A stretch of DNA of 64,000 nucleotides from Halotia branconii CENA392 (GCF_029953635.1 NZ_CP124543.1:5751802-5815801), one strand, 5' to 3'; positions 9,555 to 18,320 are shown, counted from the stretch's first letter. The notes: generated from the letters alone by a model not told the origin. Made by a program: numbers and translations.

Positions 9555-10181
9555 TTACCGCCAACGCCGATTTAGCCGCAATAAATTTTTAATTTTTTGA
9601 CATAACTTTTCTACAAGATATCTAGACTTTGATGAATATCTTTTTCTTGAATATCGTGATGTGGAAGCAGTTGTTTGAATGTTAAAACCTCCTTCTAGTT
9701 CTGCGGCTTTATTTAAATCTGAAGCGGCTCGATATTCATATCCTAGTTGAGAGCAAACTAACCCACGGTATTTATATGCTTCAATATAATGAGGGTTCAA
9801 ACTAATCGCTTTTGTAAAGTCTGCGATCGCTTCTGAATATTTACCTTGAGTTGCATTCTCTACTCCCCAGTTATAAAAAGTTTCCGCATCCCAACGATTG
9901 ACAGAGATTTTGATGGGATTTTTTGGATTTGTTGGTGAAGACTGATTTTCAGTAGATGCAGGTTGGGATGCAGATGGAAGTTCAGATTTGAGCGTATTGT
10001 AAGCTGCGTTGATTTTTTTGATTTTTGACTCAGCTTCTTGTTTTTGCTTTTGGTCAAAAAAGCGATCAGGATGCCAAGTTTTAACTAGCTGACGATAGGC
10101 CTGCTTGATCTGTGCCTGGGATGCACCAGGTGTTAACCCTAGAATTTCATAAGCATGATTGATGTCAAGGCGATCGCGCAT
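9555..10181 (-). CDS. DnaJ-domain protein with TPR repeats
   Basis: Residues about 4-65 are a J domain with the HPD tripeptide (KTWHPDRFF) that stimulates the Hsp70 ATPase. After a Ser/Pro linker, about 105-175 hold two tetratricopeptide repeats (FYNWGVENATQGKYSEAIAD and the following AYKYRGLVCSQLGYEYRAAS). The C-terminal 35 residues are Arg/Lys/Ser-rich. The ATG at 10181 is preferred over an upstream TTG (10196), since it begins right before the conserved J-domain sequence. It is probably a cytoplasmic or membrane-associated co-chaperone; the client is unknown. It is divergent from the tocopherol cyclase gene with 27 bp between starts, so the promoters must overlap the neighbouring genes. 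Confidence 0.9.
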   Translation of the reverse strand: MRDRLDINHAYEILGLTPGASQAQIKQAYRQLVKTWHPDRFFDQKQKQEAESKIKKINAAYNTLKSELPSASQPASTENQSSPTNPKNPIKISVNRWDAETFYNWGVENATQGKYSEAIADFTKAISLNPHYIEAYKYRGLVCSQLGYEYRAASDLNKAAELEGGFNIQTTASTSRYSRKRYSSKSRYLVEKLCQKIKNLLRLNRRWR

Positions 10182-10208
10182 ACTGGAAATAGGCAACTAT
10201 GTAAATCC

Positions 10209-11306
10209 ATGTTAACTATTCCTGTACTTCCTCTTGGGTCAAACCAAACGCCTCATAGCGGCTACCACTGGGATGGTAGTAGCCGCCGCTTTTTTGAAGG
10301 TTGGTATTATCGCGTAACTTTACCTGATATTAGGCAAACCTTCGCCTTTATGTATTCCATTGAAGATCCCATTGGCGATAAACCCTATAGCGGTGGTGCA
10401 GCTCAAGTTCTCGGCCCTAATGATGAATATCTGTGTCGTACCTTTCCTGATGTGAAAAAATTTTGGGGTACTCAAGATGTTCTCGGTTTGGGTCATTGGG
10501 GTCAAACCAACCTCAATAGTCAAGCACTGTACCTATTACCACCAGAGTTTGAGCGTCATATTCAAGAAGGCTATCAAGCTACAGCGACCTTAAATCAGGG
10601 GATAATTTGCGATCGCGCTACTAATAATTATTGCCGTTGGTTATATGAAATTCAACCTGTATACTTTTGGGGAGACCAAAACAACATTCAGCAATCAACC
10701 GCTGGCTGGCTGTCATTTTTGCAAATTTTTGAGCCTGGATGGCAAATTTTGATGGCTCACGGCTTAGCTACTGGTTGGATTGATTGGAATGGCAAAATTT
10801 ATGAATTTATTAATGCCCCAGCATATAGTGAGAAAAATTGGGGTGGTGCTTTTCCTCAAAAATGGTTTTGGCTTAACTGTAATAGCTTTGATAGCGAACC
10901 AGATTTAGCATTAACTGCTGGTGGTGGACGGCGCGGCGTGTTGTGGTGGATGGAATCGGTAGCCATGATTGGCTTGCATTATCAAGGCAAATTTTATGAA
11001 TTTGTTCCCTGGAACTCAACAGTCAAGTGGAATATTCAGCCTTGGGGTAGATGGCAAATGCAAGCACGTTCTTTAGAGTATGAAATTGAGTTAACAGGAA
11101 CTACACATCTACCTGGAACACCTCTGCGTGCGCCGACGGCAAATGGTCTTTTATTTTGTTGTCGGGATACCATGCAAGGACAGCTAGATTTAGAGCTAAG
11201 AAAAATTAGTGGTAAGAAATCTCAAACAATCCTCAAAGCCCAAAGTTCTCTTTGTGGACTAGAAATAGGTGGCGATTCTTGGGATGATTCTTGGCAATCT
11301 AACTAA
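10209..11306 (+). CDS. Tocopherol cyclase (VTE1/SXD1 family)
   Basis: A 365-residue protein, matching the roughly 360-residue cyanobacterial tocopherol cyclases. The enzyme closes the chromanol ring of 2,3-dimethyl-6-phytyl-1,4-benzoquinol to give gamma-tocopherol. Recognised features: the N-terminal PHSGYHWDGSSRRFFEGWYY signature, followed by FAFMYSIEDP, and Trp/Gly-rich beta segments such as ENWGGAFPQKWFWLNCN near 228. An upstream ATG at 10155 would overlap the divergent DnaJ gene and add sequence unlike the family, so I take 10209. The gene is followed by tRNA-Arg. Confidence 0.88.
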   Translation: MLTIPVLPLGSNQTPHSGYHWDGSSRRFFEGWYYRVTLPDIRQTFAFMYSIEDPIGDKPYSGGAAQVLGPNDEYLCRTFPDVKKFWGTQDVLGLGHWGQTNLNSQALYLLPPEFERHIQEGYQATATLNQGIICDRATNNYCRWLYEIQPVYFWGDQNNIQQSTAGWLSFLQIFEPGWQILMAHGLATGWIDWNGKIYEFINAPAYSEKNWGGAFPQKWFWLNCNSFDSEPDLALTAGGGRRGVLWWMESVAMIGLHYQGKFYEFVPWNSTVKWNIQPWGRWQMQARSLEYEIELTGTTHLPGTPLRAPTANGLLFCCRDTMQGQLDLELRKISGKKSQTILKAQSSLCGLEIGGDSWDDSWQSN

Positions 11307-11338
11307 AACTACTGCTATTATTATATTGCTTCGTAGTT

Positions 11339-11412
11339 GGGGCTGTAGCTCAGCTGGATAGAGCGAGCGCCTCCTAAGCGCTAGGTCGTGCGTTCAAGTC
11401 GCACCAGTCCCG
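11339..11412 (+). tRNA. tRNA-Arg (CCT)
   Basis: A 74-nt cloverleaf. Acceptor arm GGGGCTG/CAGTCCC with discriminator G, D arm GCTC...GAGC, anticodon stem AGCGC/GCGCT with loop CTCCTAA (anticodon CCT at 11373-11375), and T loop GTTCAAGTC. No CCA is encoded. It reads AGG codons. Confidence 0.95.
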
Positions 11413-11641
11413 TCTTCAAAACATAACATTAAAAATTAGTCAGGATTTTTGAGGAATTATCTGAATTTAATATAGGATAATCCATCAGAGCAGAGCTGAT
11501 AACATTAATGCGCGATTACACTTGCATTAACAAAAAATCCGAATTAACACTTGGGTAAATTTGACAAAAATCTGCTACCCTACAATAGTTGTTTATATTT
11601 TTTCAGAGAAAATTTTGTCATAGCGATGAAGTCGTAGAGCC

Positions 11642-12214
11642 TTGAAAAATAATCTATTGTTTACAGGTAAATCATTTCGGTTTATGGTTCTTGCCTTACC
11701 GCTGTTAATGTGGTTAGGAGCAAAAGAAATACAAAACGAGTACAAGCAACCGCAAGCAGTAGTAGTGTTAGGCGGTTCAACAAAAAATCTAGAACGAGAA
11801 AGGTTTACAGCCCAGTTTGCCCGACAGCATCCAAATTTACCAATTTGGATTTCTGGTGGTAGTCCACCTAGATCTACTCAAAAGGTGTTCACTAAAGCTG
11901 GTATTGATTCCAAGCGTTTACATCTGGATTATGAAGCTGTAGATACTGTTACAAATTTTACTACTTTAGTGGATGATTTGCAAGTTCGCGGTATTAAGAG
12001 TGTTTATTTGATTACTTCAGATTTCCACATGCGGAGAGCTTGTGTCATTGGTGAGATAGTTTTAGGTAGTCGGGGTATTAGATTTCAATCGGTAGCAGTT
12101 CCTTCAGCAACTCGGTCTGAACCTGTAGAAAAGTCTGTCCGTGATGGTGCTAGGGCTTTACTTTGGGTAGCTACTGGTTATACTGGTGCAAATGAAGGTA
12201 AAAATAGGCACTAA
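11642..12214 (+). CDS. YdcF-like DUF218 domain protein
   Basis: A 190-residue protein starting at TTG (11642), the only start that keeps the whole N-terminal hydrophobic segment (FMVLALPLLMWLGAKE), which is a signal anchor or signal peptide. The DUF218 fold begins with AVVVLGGS near residue 38 and continues with PIWISGGSPP, then SVYLITSDFHMRRA near 118, containing the conserved ITS-x-H-x-R-R core. Members of the family are envelope-associated and include proteins linked to vancomycin resistance (SanA), but the reaction is not established. It stands alone, after a 229-bp gap from tRNA-Arg. Confidence 0.85.
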   Translation: MKNNLLFTGKSFRFMVLALPLLMWLGAKEIQNEYKQPQAVVVLGGSTKNLERERFTAQFARQHPNLPIWISGGSPPRSTQKVFTKAGIDSKRLHLDYEAVDTVTNFTTLVDDLQVRGIKSVYLITSDFHMRRACVIGEIVLGSRGIRFQSVAVPSATRSEPVEKSVRDGARALLWVATGYTGANEGKNRH

Positions 12215-12338
12215 ATTGAAATAAAGAAATACCACCTCAAGTGAGTCAAAATAGTTTTGAGAATTTGTGATAAAAACTTGAGTCCTTTTCTTCTCAGCAA
12301 TAAAGTTCTGACTATGAACTTATTTATGTTTTTATCTT

Positions 12339-12662
12339 TTACCCATCTTGTTTTGCTATTTCTTGTATCAAAACATAAGGCTGTAAGATAAGAGTATGAA
12401 ATCGTTTACTATCTTCGTTTAACCCGCTGAGGGCATCGCCATTCCATTCTCCTATCTGTACTTCTGAAGGTTTGGCAATTAATTGTTGATCAATCCACTG
12501 TTGCACTAAGGCAATATTATCACTAGCGATCGCTACTCCTACATCTAGCAAATCCAAATTCCGCCCTACTACAATTACTGCATCCCTTTGTACATGAGGA
12601 ATTAACCAATCCCATTCTGCCTCATCAAGGATTTCTGTTAATTCTGCTCTTAAATCTGACAT
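12339..12662 (-). CDS. DUF2288 family protein
   Basis: A 107-residue soluble protein. The pattern LRAELTEILDEAEWDWLIPH at the N-terminus, RDAVIVVGRNLDLLDVGVAI in the middle and a short basic/hydrophobic C-terminus matches the small DUF2288 family of cyanobacteria and proteobacteria. No catalytic motif or known role. It is in the same direction as, and downstream of, the AI-2E family permease gene (38 bp gap), so co-transcription is likely. Confidence 0.8.
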   Translation of the reverse strand: MSDLRAELTEILDEAEWDWLIPHVQRDAVIVVGRNLDLLDVGVAIASDNIALVQQWIDQQLIAKPSEVQIGEWNGDALSGLNEDSKRFHTLILQPYVLIQEIAKQDG

Positions 12663-12700
12663 AACTCCCCGTTTTTTTTGTTATCTACGACTAAATTTTA

Positions 12701-13750
12701 CTAAACCTCTGCTTTCATCTCGTCAATTTCAAACAAAGATACAAGTACTCCAGCAATAGGAATAGAGATAAAAACACCCAGCAAACCTGCGACTTTAGCA
12801 CCTATTAACAAAGCAAAAAATACTACTACAGGATTCAGATTAAGCGCATCTTGCATAACTCGTGGTGCAATTAAGTTGTCTTGTATTTGTTGAAGTACAA
12901 TACAAGCTGCTAACACTTTTAATGCCAGCCAGACATTTTGAGATAACACTACTAAAGTGATTGTACTAACTCCTAATGTCGCTCCTATGCCTGGAATTAT
13001 ATCTAGTATGCCAACGATTAAAGACAATATTAAAGCAAAAGGTACTTTTAATAAAAAGAAAACTAAGAAAGTCGAAGTTGTTAAAAATAAGGTAAGTAAC
13101 AATTGACCACGGAAAAAACCTAAAAAACTACGTCTAAGTATACGAGTAAATCTAGCGCGGCGCTGCGTTGGCACTATTTGGAGGATGAAGCCCCAAAGTT
13201 TTTCTCCATCCAATAACATAAAAAACGCCACAACTGAAATTAAAATAAACGTAACAAAGTTAGTCAAAAATTGTTGCAAAATAGCTAAACCAGTCACTAA
13301 AGAAGATATAGCCTGATTTCGCAATTGTTCTTCAATTACACTTAAGTCTATCTGAAGATTACGTTTTTGAAAAATTTGTTCTAATTGCTCTAATAAAGGT
13401 GCTAAAGAGCTTAAAAAAGTAGATATACTATCAATTAATTGTTGTCCTTGAGACAAAACTCCTAAACCCACAGTAATAATTAGGCTCCCGATAATGATGA
13501 CGCTAGTCAAAAAAACCACAATTACTGCTATGCTTCGGGGCAAAAAACGCCGCAACCACTGTACAGGATAACTGAGTAAAAAAGCCAAAATTGTGGCAAA
13601 TGTAAAAATAACTATGACCGTTTCAAAGTAAGCCAAAAGCTGAACAATAGCCCAGCCAGAAGCAACTAATAGTAAAAAGCGGACTAGTGCCAAATTATTC
13701 AACCGATTCCAAATATTCTTGGCTTTGAAGCCGCTCATATTACATTTCAA
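12701..13750 (-). CDS. AI-2E/PerM (UPF0118) family transporter
   Basis: A 349-residue polytopic membrane protein. An N-terminal pair of transmembrane segments (about 20-75) is followed by a third hydrophobic stretch near 75-100, an amphipathic region (100-150) and a C-terminal membrane block from about 155 to 340. The C-terminal block includes the hallmark VGILDIIPGIGATLG near 247 and DNLIAPRVMQDALNLNP near 290. The family exports small molecules or ions (AI-2 in E. coli TqsA, Na+/H+ in others); the substrate here cannot be told. A second ATG 12 bp downstream is also possible. It is upstream of the DUF2288 gene. Confidence 0.9.
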   Translation of the reverse strand: MKCNMSGFKAKNIWNRLNNLALVRFLLLVASGWAIVQLLAYFETVIVIFTFATILAFLLSYPVQWLRRFLPRSIAVIVVFLTSVIIIGSLIITVGLGVLSQGQQLIDSISTFLSSLAPLLEQLEQIFQKRNLQIDLSVIEEQLRNQAISSLVTGLAILQQFLTNFVTFILISVVAFFMLLDGEKLWGFILQIVPTQRRARFTRILRRSFLGFFRGQLLLTLFLTTSTFLVFFLLKVPFALILSLIVGILDIIPGIGATLGVSTITLVVLSQNVWLALKVLAACIVLQQIQDNLIAPRVMQDALNLNPVVVFFALLIGAKVAGLLGVFISIPIAGVLVSLFEIDEMKAEV

Positions 13751-13870
13751 AAAGGTAGATAAGTACTATGTGATTTTTAGGCACAAAGTTTTACTGAATT
13801 GCTAAAGTAAGTTGATCTTCAACTTTATAGAAGGCAAGTGGCGATCGCTACCCCCCTAAAGCATATTTCC

Positions 13871-14557
13871 TTATCGCCCTAAGTCGTGCATATCATTAAT
13901 TACTGTTGTACATTTTTGTGTTACCGCTTCCAGTTCCTCTTTATTTGTCGAACTAGGAGTAGTAATCACATTGCCAATTCTGATAGTAAGAGGAACTGCA
14001 CGGGGTATTGCCGAACCTTTTGCTAAAATTTTCTCAGTTCCCCATACACTCACTGGTAACAAAGGTGCTTGTGCCTTAGCTGCCAACAATGCTGCGCCTC
14101 TTTTAGGGTCTGTAACTCTACCATCTGGGGTACGAGTACCTTGTAAGAAAACACCTACAGCCCAACCATTATGGAGATATTCTAGAGCTGAACGAATGGC
14201 AGTGCGATCGGCGCTTCCCCTACTGACTGGGTAAGCGCCATATAGTTTAATTGCTTGTGCTAAAACTGGGATTTCAAATAACTCTTCTTTGGCCATGTAT
14301 GCCACTGGCCGCCCTACACAATTAGAGACAATCGGTGGGTCAAAGTAACTAGCATGATTACTCACTACTACTAGTGGTTGAGATTGGGGTACATTTTCCA
14401 CCCCATAAATCTTTCCCCGGAAGTAAGCATGAAGCGTAGGGCTGACAACCGACCATTTAAAGGCGTGGTAAAGTGCCAGACTAATAAACGGTTCGCGGTT
14501 TCTACTCACAGAAAATAATTTAATAAAACTGAATTTAGCATAAGCGATCGCCAGCAC
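13871..14557 (-). CDS. 1-acyl-sn-glycerol-3-phosphate acyltransferase (PlsC family)
   Basis: A 228-residue protein starting at GTG (14557). Acyltransferase block I, VVSNHASYFDPP (NHx4D), lies near residue 66. Block II/III elements include YPVSRGSADRTAIRSAL near 112 and the FLQGTRTPDGRV region near 138, where the usual EGTR glutamate is replaced by Gln, as in some cyanobacterial and plant-type enzymes. PROVISIONAL role: it adds the second acyl chain to lysophosphatidate in membrane lipid synthesis. It lies downstream of rplL in the same direction but beyond that gene's terminator. Confidence 0.88.
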   Translation of the reverse strand: MLAIAYAKFSFIKLFSVSRNREPFISLALYHAFKWSVVSPTLHAYFRGKIYGVENVPQSQPLVVVSNHASYFDPPIVSNCVGRPVAYMAKEELFEIPVLAQAIKLYGAYPVSRGSADRTAIRSALEYLHNGWAVGVFLQGTRTPDGRVTDPKRGAALLAAKAQAPLLPVSVWGTEKILAKGSAIPRAVPLTIRIGNVITTPSSTNKEELEAVTQKCTTVINDMHDLGR

Positions 14558-14598
14558 TTTTAATCAAATAAGCTCTCTACTGTATATGAATCAAAAGA

Positions 14599-14613
14599 AG
14601 CCTCAATGAGGCT
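14599..14613 (-). terminator. Rho-independent terminator after rplL
   Basis: On the minus strand AGCCTC-ATT-GAGGCT forms a 6-bp GC-rich stem with a 3-nt loop, followed by TCTTTTGA. It sits about 30 bp past the rplL stop and closes the ribosomal block. Confidence 0.8.
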
Positions 14614-14644
14614 CCTTTTTCAAAAACTGGGAATGAAGTTTTAC

Positions 14645-15040
14645 CTACTTCACAGTTACTTTACCACCAGCTTCTTCGATGCGTTTCTTCGCATCTTCAG
14701 CGGCATCCTTGGGAAGAGCTTCTTTAACTGACTTGGGTGCAGCTTCCACCAAATCTTTTGCTTCTTTGAGACCTAAACCAGTGATTTCCCGGACAATCTT
14801 CAGTACAGCAATCTTTTTATCAGCAGGAACTGATTCTAAAATCACATCAAATTCGGTCTTTTCTTCTACTGGTTCAGCAGCCGCAGCACCGCCACCACCA
14901 GGAGCCATCATCATCATGCCACCAGCAGGTGCAGCAGCACTCACGCCAAAAGCTTCTTCAATTTGTTTAACTAATTCAGATGCTTCCAACAAAGACAAAG
15001 TTTTCAATTGTTCTAAAATTTGATCGGTTGCAGCAGACAT
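14645..15040 (-). CDS. rplL: 50S ribosomal protein L7/L12
   Basis: A 131-residue acidic protein. The N-terminal dimerisation part (LEQLKTLSLLEASELVKQIE), an Ala/Gly/Met hinge (about 37-55) and the C-terminal factor-binding domain (EKTEFDVIL ... KIVREITGLGLKEAKDLVE) are all present. L7/L12 forms the ribosomal stalk that recruits translation GTPases. It follows rplJ by 80 bp as in most bacteria. Confidence 0.98.
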   Translation of the reverse strand: MSAATDQILEQLKTLSLLEASELVKQIEEAFGVSAAAPAGGMMMMAPGGGGAAAAEPVEEKTEFDVILESVPADKKIAVLKIVREITGLGLKEAKDLVEAAPKSVKEALPKDAAEDAKKRIEEAGGKVTVK

Positions 15041-15120
15041 TGATATAACTCCTGTAATGTGATTTTTTTTGTCAATTTATGGTCAGTTTCACTTCAAGAT
15101 AAAATCTTGGCTTGGCAAAT

Positions 15121-15684
15121 TTATTCAGCAACAGTTTCAGTAGCACTTTCAGCACTACCATCTTGTTCTTTGTCAGCCTTAGCCTGTAAGGCACGAGCCA
15201 GCGAACCGGGAACTTCGTTGATACCCACAGCAATCTTCGTAGCCAAAGCATTGATAGCTCCGGCAATTTGAGCGATGAGCTGTTCCTTGGATGGCAAATC
15301 TCCTAGAGCTTTGACATCTGTTTCTTTGAGCAGTCGGCCTTCCATAACGCCGCCGCGAAGTTCTGTCTTCTTGGTGGCTTTCTGGAAATCTTGGTAAGCC
15401 TTAATTGCAGACGAGAAATCCTCTTTAACTAACAAAAAGGCAGAAGCACCTTGCAGCAATTCCGACATCGGCTGCCATTTTTCCTCACCTTCAATAGCAA
15501 TGCCCATTAAGGTGTTTTTAGTCACTTTGCAAACAGCACCACTAGGACGCAGTCGCTGCCTTAAGTCAGTGATTTGAGAAACTGTTAGCCCCTGATAGTC
15601 AATGACCAGTGCCAAAGTTGACTCATTCAAAGTTTCTTTGAGGTCAGCAACTATCTCTTTTTTACTTTCTAACGTTCTACCCAT
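15121..15684 (-). CDS. rplJ: 50S ribosomal protein L10
   Basis: A 187-residue protein with the L10 N-terminal globular domain (MGRTLESKKEIVADLKETL, VIDYQGLTVSQITDLR, LRPSGAVCKVTKNTLMGIA) and the C-terminal alpha-helix that carries L7/L12 dimers. An AGGTG ribosome site sits upstream of the ATG. In other bacteria L10-L7/L12 represses its own mRNA through the leader. A hairpin in the leader here fits that. Confidence 0.98.
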   Translation of the reverse strand: MGRTLESKKEIVADLKETLNESTLALVIDYQGLTVSQITDLRQRLRPSGAVCKVTKNTLMGIAIEGEEKWQPMSELLQGASAFLLVKEDFSSAIKAYQDFQKATKKTELRGGVMEGRLLKETDVKALGDLPSKEQLIAQIAGAINALATKIAVGINEVPGSLARALQAKADKEQDGSAESATETVAE

Positions 15685-15760
15685 ATTCGTTTCACCTCCA
15701 AGGGCAAAATCATCGATTTTCCCTACTTAATACGTTTTGTTCTGACCACCTTAAAACAAC

Positions 15761-15787
15761 AAACCCCAGCTATTTTAGCCGGGGTTT
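15761..15787 (-). promoter_or_regulatory. Attenuator-like hairpin in the rplJ leader
   Basis: Arms AAACCCC (15761-15767) and GGGGTTT (15781-15787) pair perfectly, with extra GC/AT pairs inside. On the minus strand the hairpin is followed by gttgtttta, giving a terminator-like shape 77 bp upstream of rplJ. It could be the rplJL attenuator or part of an L10-binding leader; which is inference. Confidence 0.55.
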
Positions 15788-15914
15788 AGCAGCAATACTC
15801 TTTACTGACTCACATTTATACCTTAAAGGTAGTAGGCAATTAGAGCGTTAACCTAGGCAGGAAATTAAGCTAATAATTAGCACCTGCTGTCTCCGGCTTT
15901 ATTTATTTTGTTTT

Positions 15915-15985
15915 GTTAGTTGTCAGTTGTCAGTTGTCAGTTGTTTTTTATTTGCCACTGACCATTGACAACTGACTAGTGACTA
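15915..15985. repeat. Two-armed CAGTTGT heptamer repeat between rplA and rplJ
   Basis: The left arm (15915-15944) is GTTAGTT followed by tandem GTCAGTT units. The right arm (15957-15985) is the inverted, less regular counterpart (actgaccattgacaactgac). The arms can fold into a long imperfect hairpin that ends three bases from the rplA stop codon. Confidence 0.85.
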
Positions 15986-15988
15986 AAG

Positions 15989-16705
15989 TTAAGCTGCTTC
16001 GGTCAGTTTCAAATCCCGTAGGGCGCTGACATCGATACTAATCGATGGTCCCATAGTGGCAGACACATATACTGTGCGCCAATAACGACCTTTAGCTCCT
16101 GAAGGACGGTTACGGTCAATTGTTTCTTGCAACGCCTTCAAGTTGATTAACAAATCTTCAGGCGAGAAGGATACTTTCCCAAACATAACATGGACAATAC
16201 CAGTCCGATCAGCTCGAAATTCTAATTTACCAGCTTTAAATTCTGCGATCGCACTTGCTACGTCAAATGTTACCGTTCCACCTTTGGGCGATGGCATCAA
16301 ACCACGAGGACCTAATAACTTACCGAGCTTCGCTACCTGCGGCATGACATCCGGTGTGGCAATCAACTTATCGAAATCCATCATCCCTTGTTGAATTTCG
16401 TTAATCAATTCTTCTGAACCAGCTAAATCCGCACCAGCATTGCTTGCTTCTGTAACTTTTTCACCCCTAGCGATTACCGCTACCCGGACGGCTTGTCCTG
16501 TACCTTTGGGCAGCGCTACCGTTGTCCGTAACTGTTGGTCTGTATATTTAGGATCAATCCCTAGCCGGATATGTGCTTCAGCGGCTTCGGGAAATTTGGC
16601 TGTTGCAGTCTCTTTGAGAAGGTTTAAAGCTTCTAAAGGTGCATAATCCCTGTCTTCTATTTTTTCTTGCAGCGCTTGCAAACGGCGCGATATTTTTTTT
16701 GCCAT
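15989..16705 (-). CDS. rplA: 50S ribosomal protein L1
   Basis: A 238-residue protein with the L1 pattern: MAKKISRRLQALQEKIEDR at the start, LPKGTGQAVRVAVIARGEK near 65, and the signature IATPDVMPQVAKLGKLLGPRG near 115, then PSPKGGTVT. It binds 23S rRNA at the L1 stalk. It lies between rplK and rplJ in the expected order. Confidence 0.98.
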   Translation of the reverse strand: MAKKISRRLQALQEKIEDRDYAPLEALNLLKETATAKFPEAAEAHIRLGIDPKYTDQQLRTTVALPKGTGQAVRVAVIARGEKVTEASNAGADLAGSEELINEIQQGMMDFDKLIATPDVMPQVAKLGKLLGPRGLMPSPKGGTVTFDVASAIAEFKAGKLEFRADRTGIVHVMFGKVSFSPEDLLINLKALQETIDRNRPSGAKGRYWRTVYVSATMGPSISIDVSALRDLKLTEAA

Positions 16706-16758
16706 TTTTTCTCCTGGGGTAATTCCGAAGCTTGGCCTCTCCCCCGATAAATTTTTTT

Positions 16759-16837
16759 TGTCAGTGGTCAGTTGTCAGTTGTCAGTTGTCAGTTGTTTCT
16801 TTACAACTGAACTAATTACCAATAACTAATAACTAAT
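16759..16837. repeat. Two-armed CAGTTGT heptamer repeat between rplK and rplA
   Basis: The left arm (16759-16796) carries about five GTCAGTT/GTCAGTG units. The right arm (16803-16837) starts acaactgaac and continues as decayed inverted heptamers (ccaataactaataactaat) that reach into the rplK stop codon. Same design as the copy at 15915. Confidence 0.8.
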
Positions 16838-17258
16838 CTGTGATTGTGACACCCATATTCTTAGCAGTCCCGCCCACAATTTTCATCGCCGCCTCTATGT
16901 CGTTGGCGTTGAGGTCAGGCATTTTTGTTTGGGCGATTTCTTGCAGTTGGGCTTTGGTGATTGTCCCAACTTTCTTTTTGTTGGGTTCATTTGAGCCTCT
17001 TTCGATTTTCGCTGCCTTGCGAATCAGTACTGATGCTGGTGGTGTTTTTAGTACAAATGTAAAACTCCGGTCTTCAAAAACCGAAATTTCTACAGGTATT
17101 ACCATTCCAGCTTGGTCTGCTGTTTTGGCGTTGTACTCTTTGCAGAACATCATGATGTTCACACCATGTTGACCCAATGCCGGGCCTACTGGCGGTGCTG
17201 GGTTGGCTTTCCCAGCATTTAAGGCCAATTTAATGACCGCTACTATTTTCTTCGCCAT
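16833..17258 (-). CDS. rplK: 50S ribosomal protein L11
   Basis: A 141-residue protein, the standard length. The N-terminal domain has the PAPPVGPALGQHGVNIMMFC motif (thiostrepton region) and the C-terminal rRNA-binding domain has VGTITKAQLQEIAQTKMPDL. It begins 6 bp after nusG. Confidence 0.98.
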   Translation of the reverse strand: MAKKIVAVIKLALNAGKANPAPPVGPALGQHGVNIMMFCKEYNAKTADQAGMVIPVEISVFEDRSFTFVLKTPPASVLIRKAAKIERGSNEPNKKKVGTITKAQLQEIAQTKMPDLNANDIEAAMKIVGGTAKNMGVTITD

Positions 17259-17264
17259 CTGTGT

Positions 17265-17897
17265 TTAACTTTGTTTCTCAACCTGATTAAATTCTAATTC
17301 TACGGGTGTGTCCCGCCCAAAAATCGAAAGCAGGGCTTTCAGCTTACTGCGCTCTGGACTGACTTCAATCACCTCGCCTTCAAAGTCTTTAAATGGACCA
17401 GAAAGCACGATAATCTTGTCACCAGTAGCCATGTCAATTTTGACAATCGGCTCTTGTTCTGTAGTCTGTTTGAATATCCGTTCTACTTCGGAGTGACCCA
17501 AAGGTACAGGTTTAACGTGACCACGACCCCTAGCGCTACCACGTTTTTGTTCTGCTCCCACAAAGTTAATTACATGGGAAGTATTTCGCACTACTTGCCA
17601 GGAATCATCATCCATTACCATCCGTACTAGCACGTAGCCAGGAAAAACTTTTTCTTCTGTGTGCTGCCGGCTGCCATCTTTGCGGATTTTTACCGCTGGC
17701 GTATGGGGAATTTCTACCTGAACAATTTTTTCAGCGACATCAAACGTTTGGATGCGTTGTTCTAAGTTTGTCTTGACACGTTTTTCACAGCCTGAGGCTA
17801 CTTGCACTGCATACCAGCGTGCTTCGTTGAGCGCTGTTTCTGCTGTTTCCTCAGACTGCAAACCTGAGTTAAGTGGTTCGTCTGTTGCGGAAGTCAT
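17265..17897 (-). CDS. nusG: Transcription termination/antitermination factor NusG
   Basis: A 210-residue protein from the ATG at 17897, which overlaps the secE stop (TGATG). The frame continues upstream, but the coupled ATG is the natural start. The NGN domain begins at ARWYAVQVASGCEKRVKTNL and includes FPGYVLVRMVMDDDSW. The C-terminal KOW domain carries GDKIIVLSGPFKDFEGEV. NusG binds RNA polymerase and Rho or ribosomal S10. Confidence 0.97.
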   Translation of the reverse strand: MTSATDEPLNSGLQSEETAETALNEARWYAVQVASGCEKRVKTNLEQRIQTFDVAEKIVQVEIPHTPAVKIRKDGSRQHTEEKVFPGYVLVRMVMDDDSWQVVRNTSHVINFVGAEQKRGSARGRGHVKPVPLGHSEVERIFKQTTEQEPIVKIDMATGDKIIVLSGPFKDFEGEVIEVSPERSKLKALLSIFGRDTPVELEFNQVEKQS

Positions 17898-18118
17898 CAA
17901 AACACCTGTTTTGCAGCCCAACCAAAAAATCCATCGACCAAATAGATTAAAGAAGCGGAGAGTGTCACCATGAGCAATACAGCCGCTGATTCGCTCACCA
18001 ACTGCTTGCGACTAGGCCAAACTACTTTCTCCAGTTCTTCTCTAGTTCCCTGAAAGAAGTTGACAAAACTAAACCCATTTGTGGTTTCTGGCATTTCTGC
18101 TTCATTTTTTTTGGCCAC
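17897..18118 (-). CDS. secE: Preprotein translocase subunit SecE
   Basis: A 73-residue protein with one C-terminal transmembrane segment (SAAVLLMVTLSASLIYLVDG) preceded by the SecE amphipathic helix (GTREELEKVVWPSRKQLV), which contains the conserved VVWPSR. It is an essential partner of SecY in the translocon. Its stop overlaps the nusG start by one base. Confidence 0.97.
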   Translation of the reverse strand: MAKKNEAEMPETTNGFSFVNFFQGTREELEKVVWPSRKQLVSESAAVLLMVTLSASLIYLVDGFFGWAAKQVF

Positions 18119-18320
18119 AGTCGTTAATCTCCCCGTTTCTTATACAGCTATATCCTGCTTGCTAATTTGCGCTCAGGTTTACAGCTTCAAATCCATCCTA
18201 CTTACCTAAAAGCAAAAAAGCTGTAAATTATTATTTAAATAATTATACCCGAAATCATTAGCACTAACTGCTATGTTAGCAGCTGTGCTATTGTTCCGGG
18301 CTGTATTTCTTGCTTTTGAG

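Noticed and set aside
14679..15023. 114-codon plus-strand ORF opposite rplL
   Set aside because: Antisense shadow of a certain ribosomal gene.
15915..16837. CRISPR array
   Set aside because: Units are 7 bp with no spacers; these are STRR heptamers.
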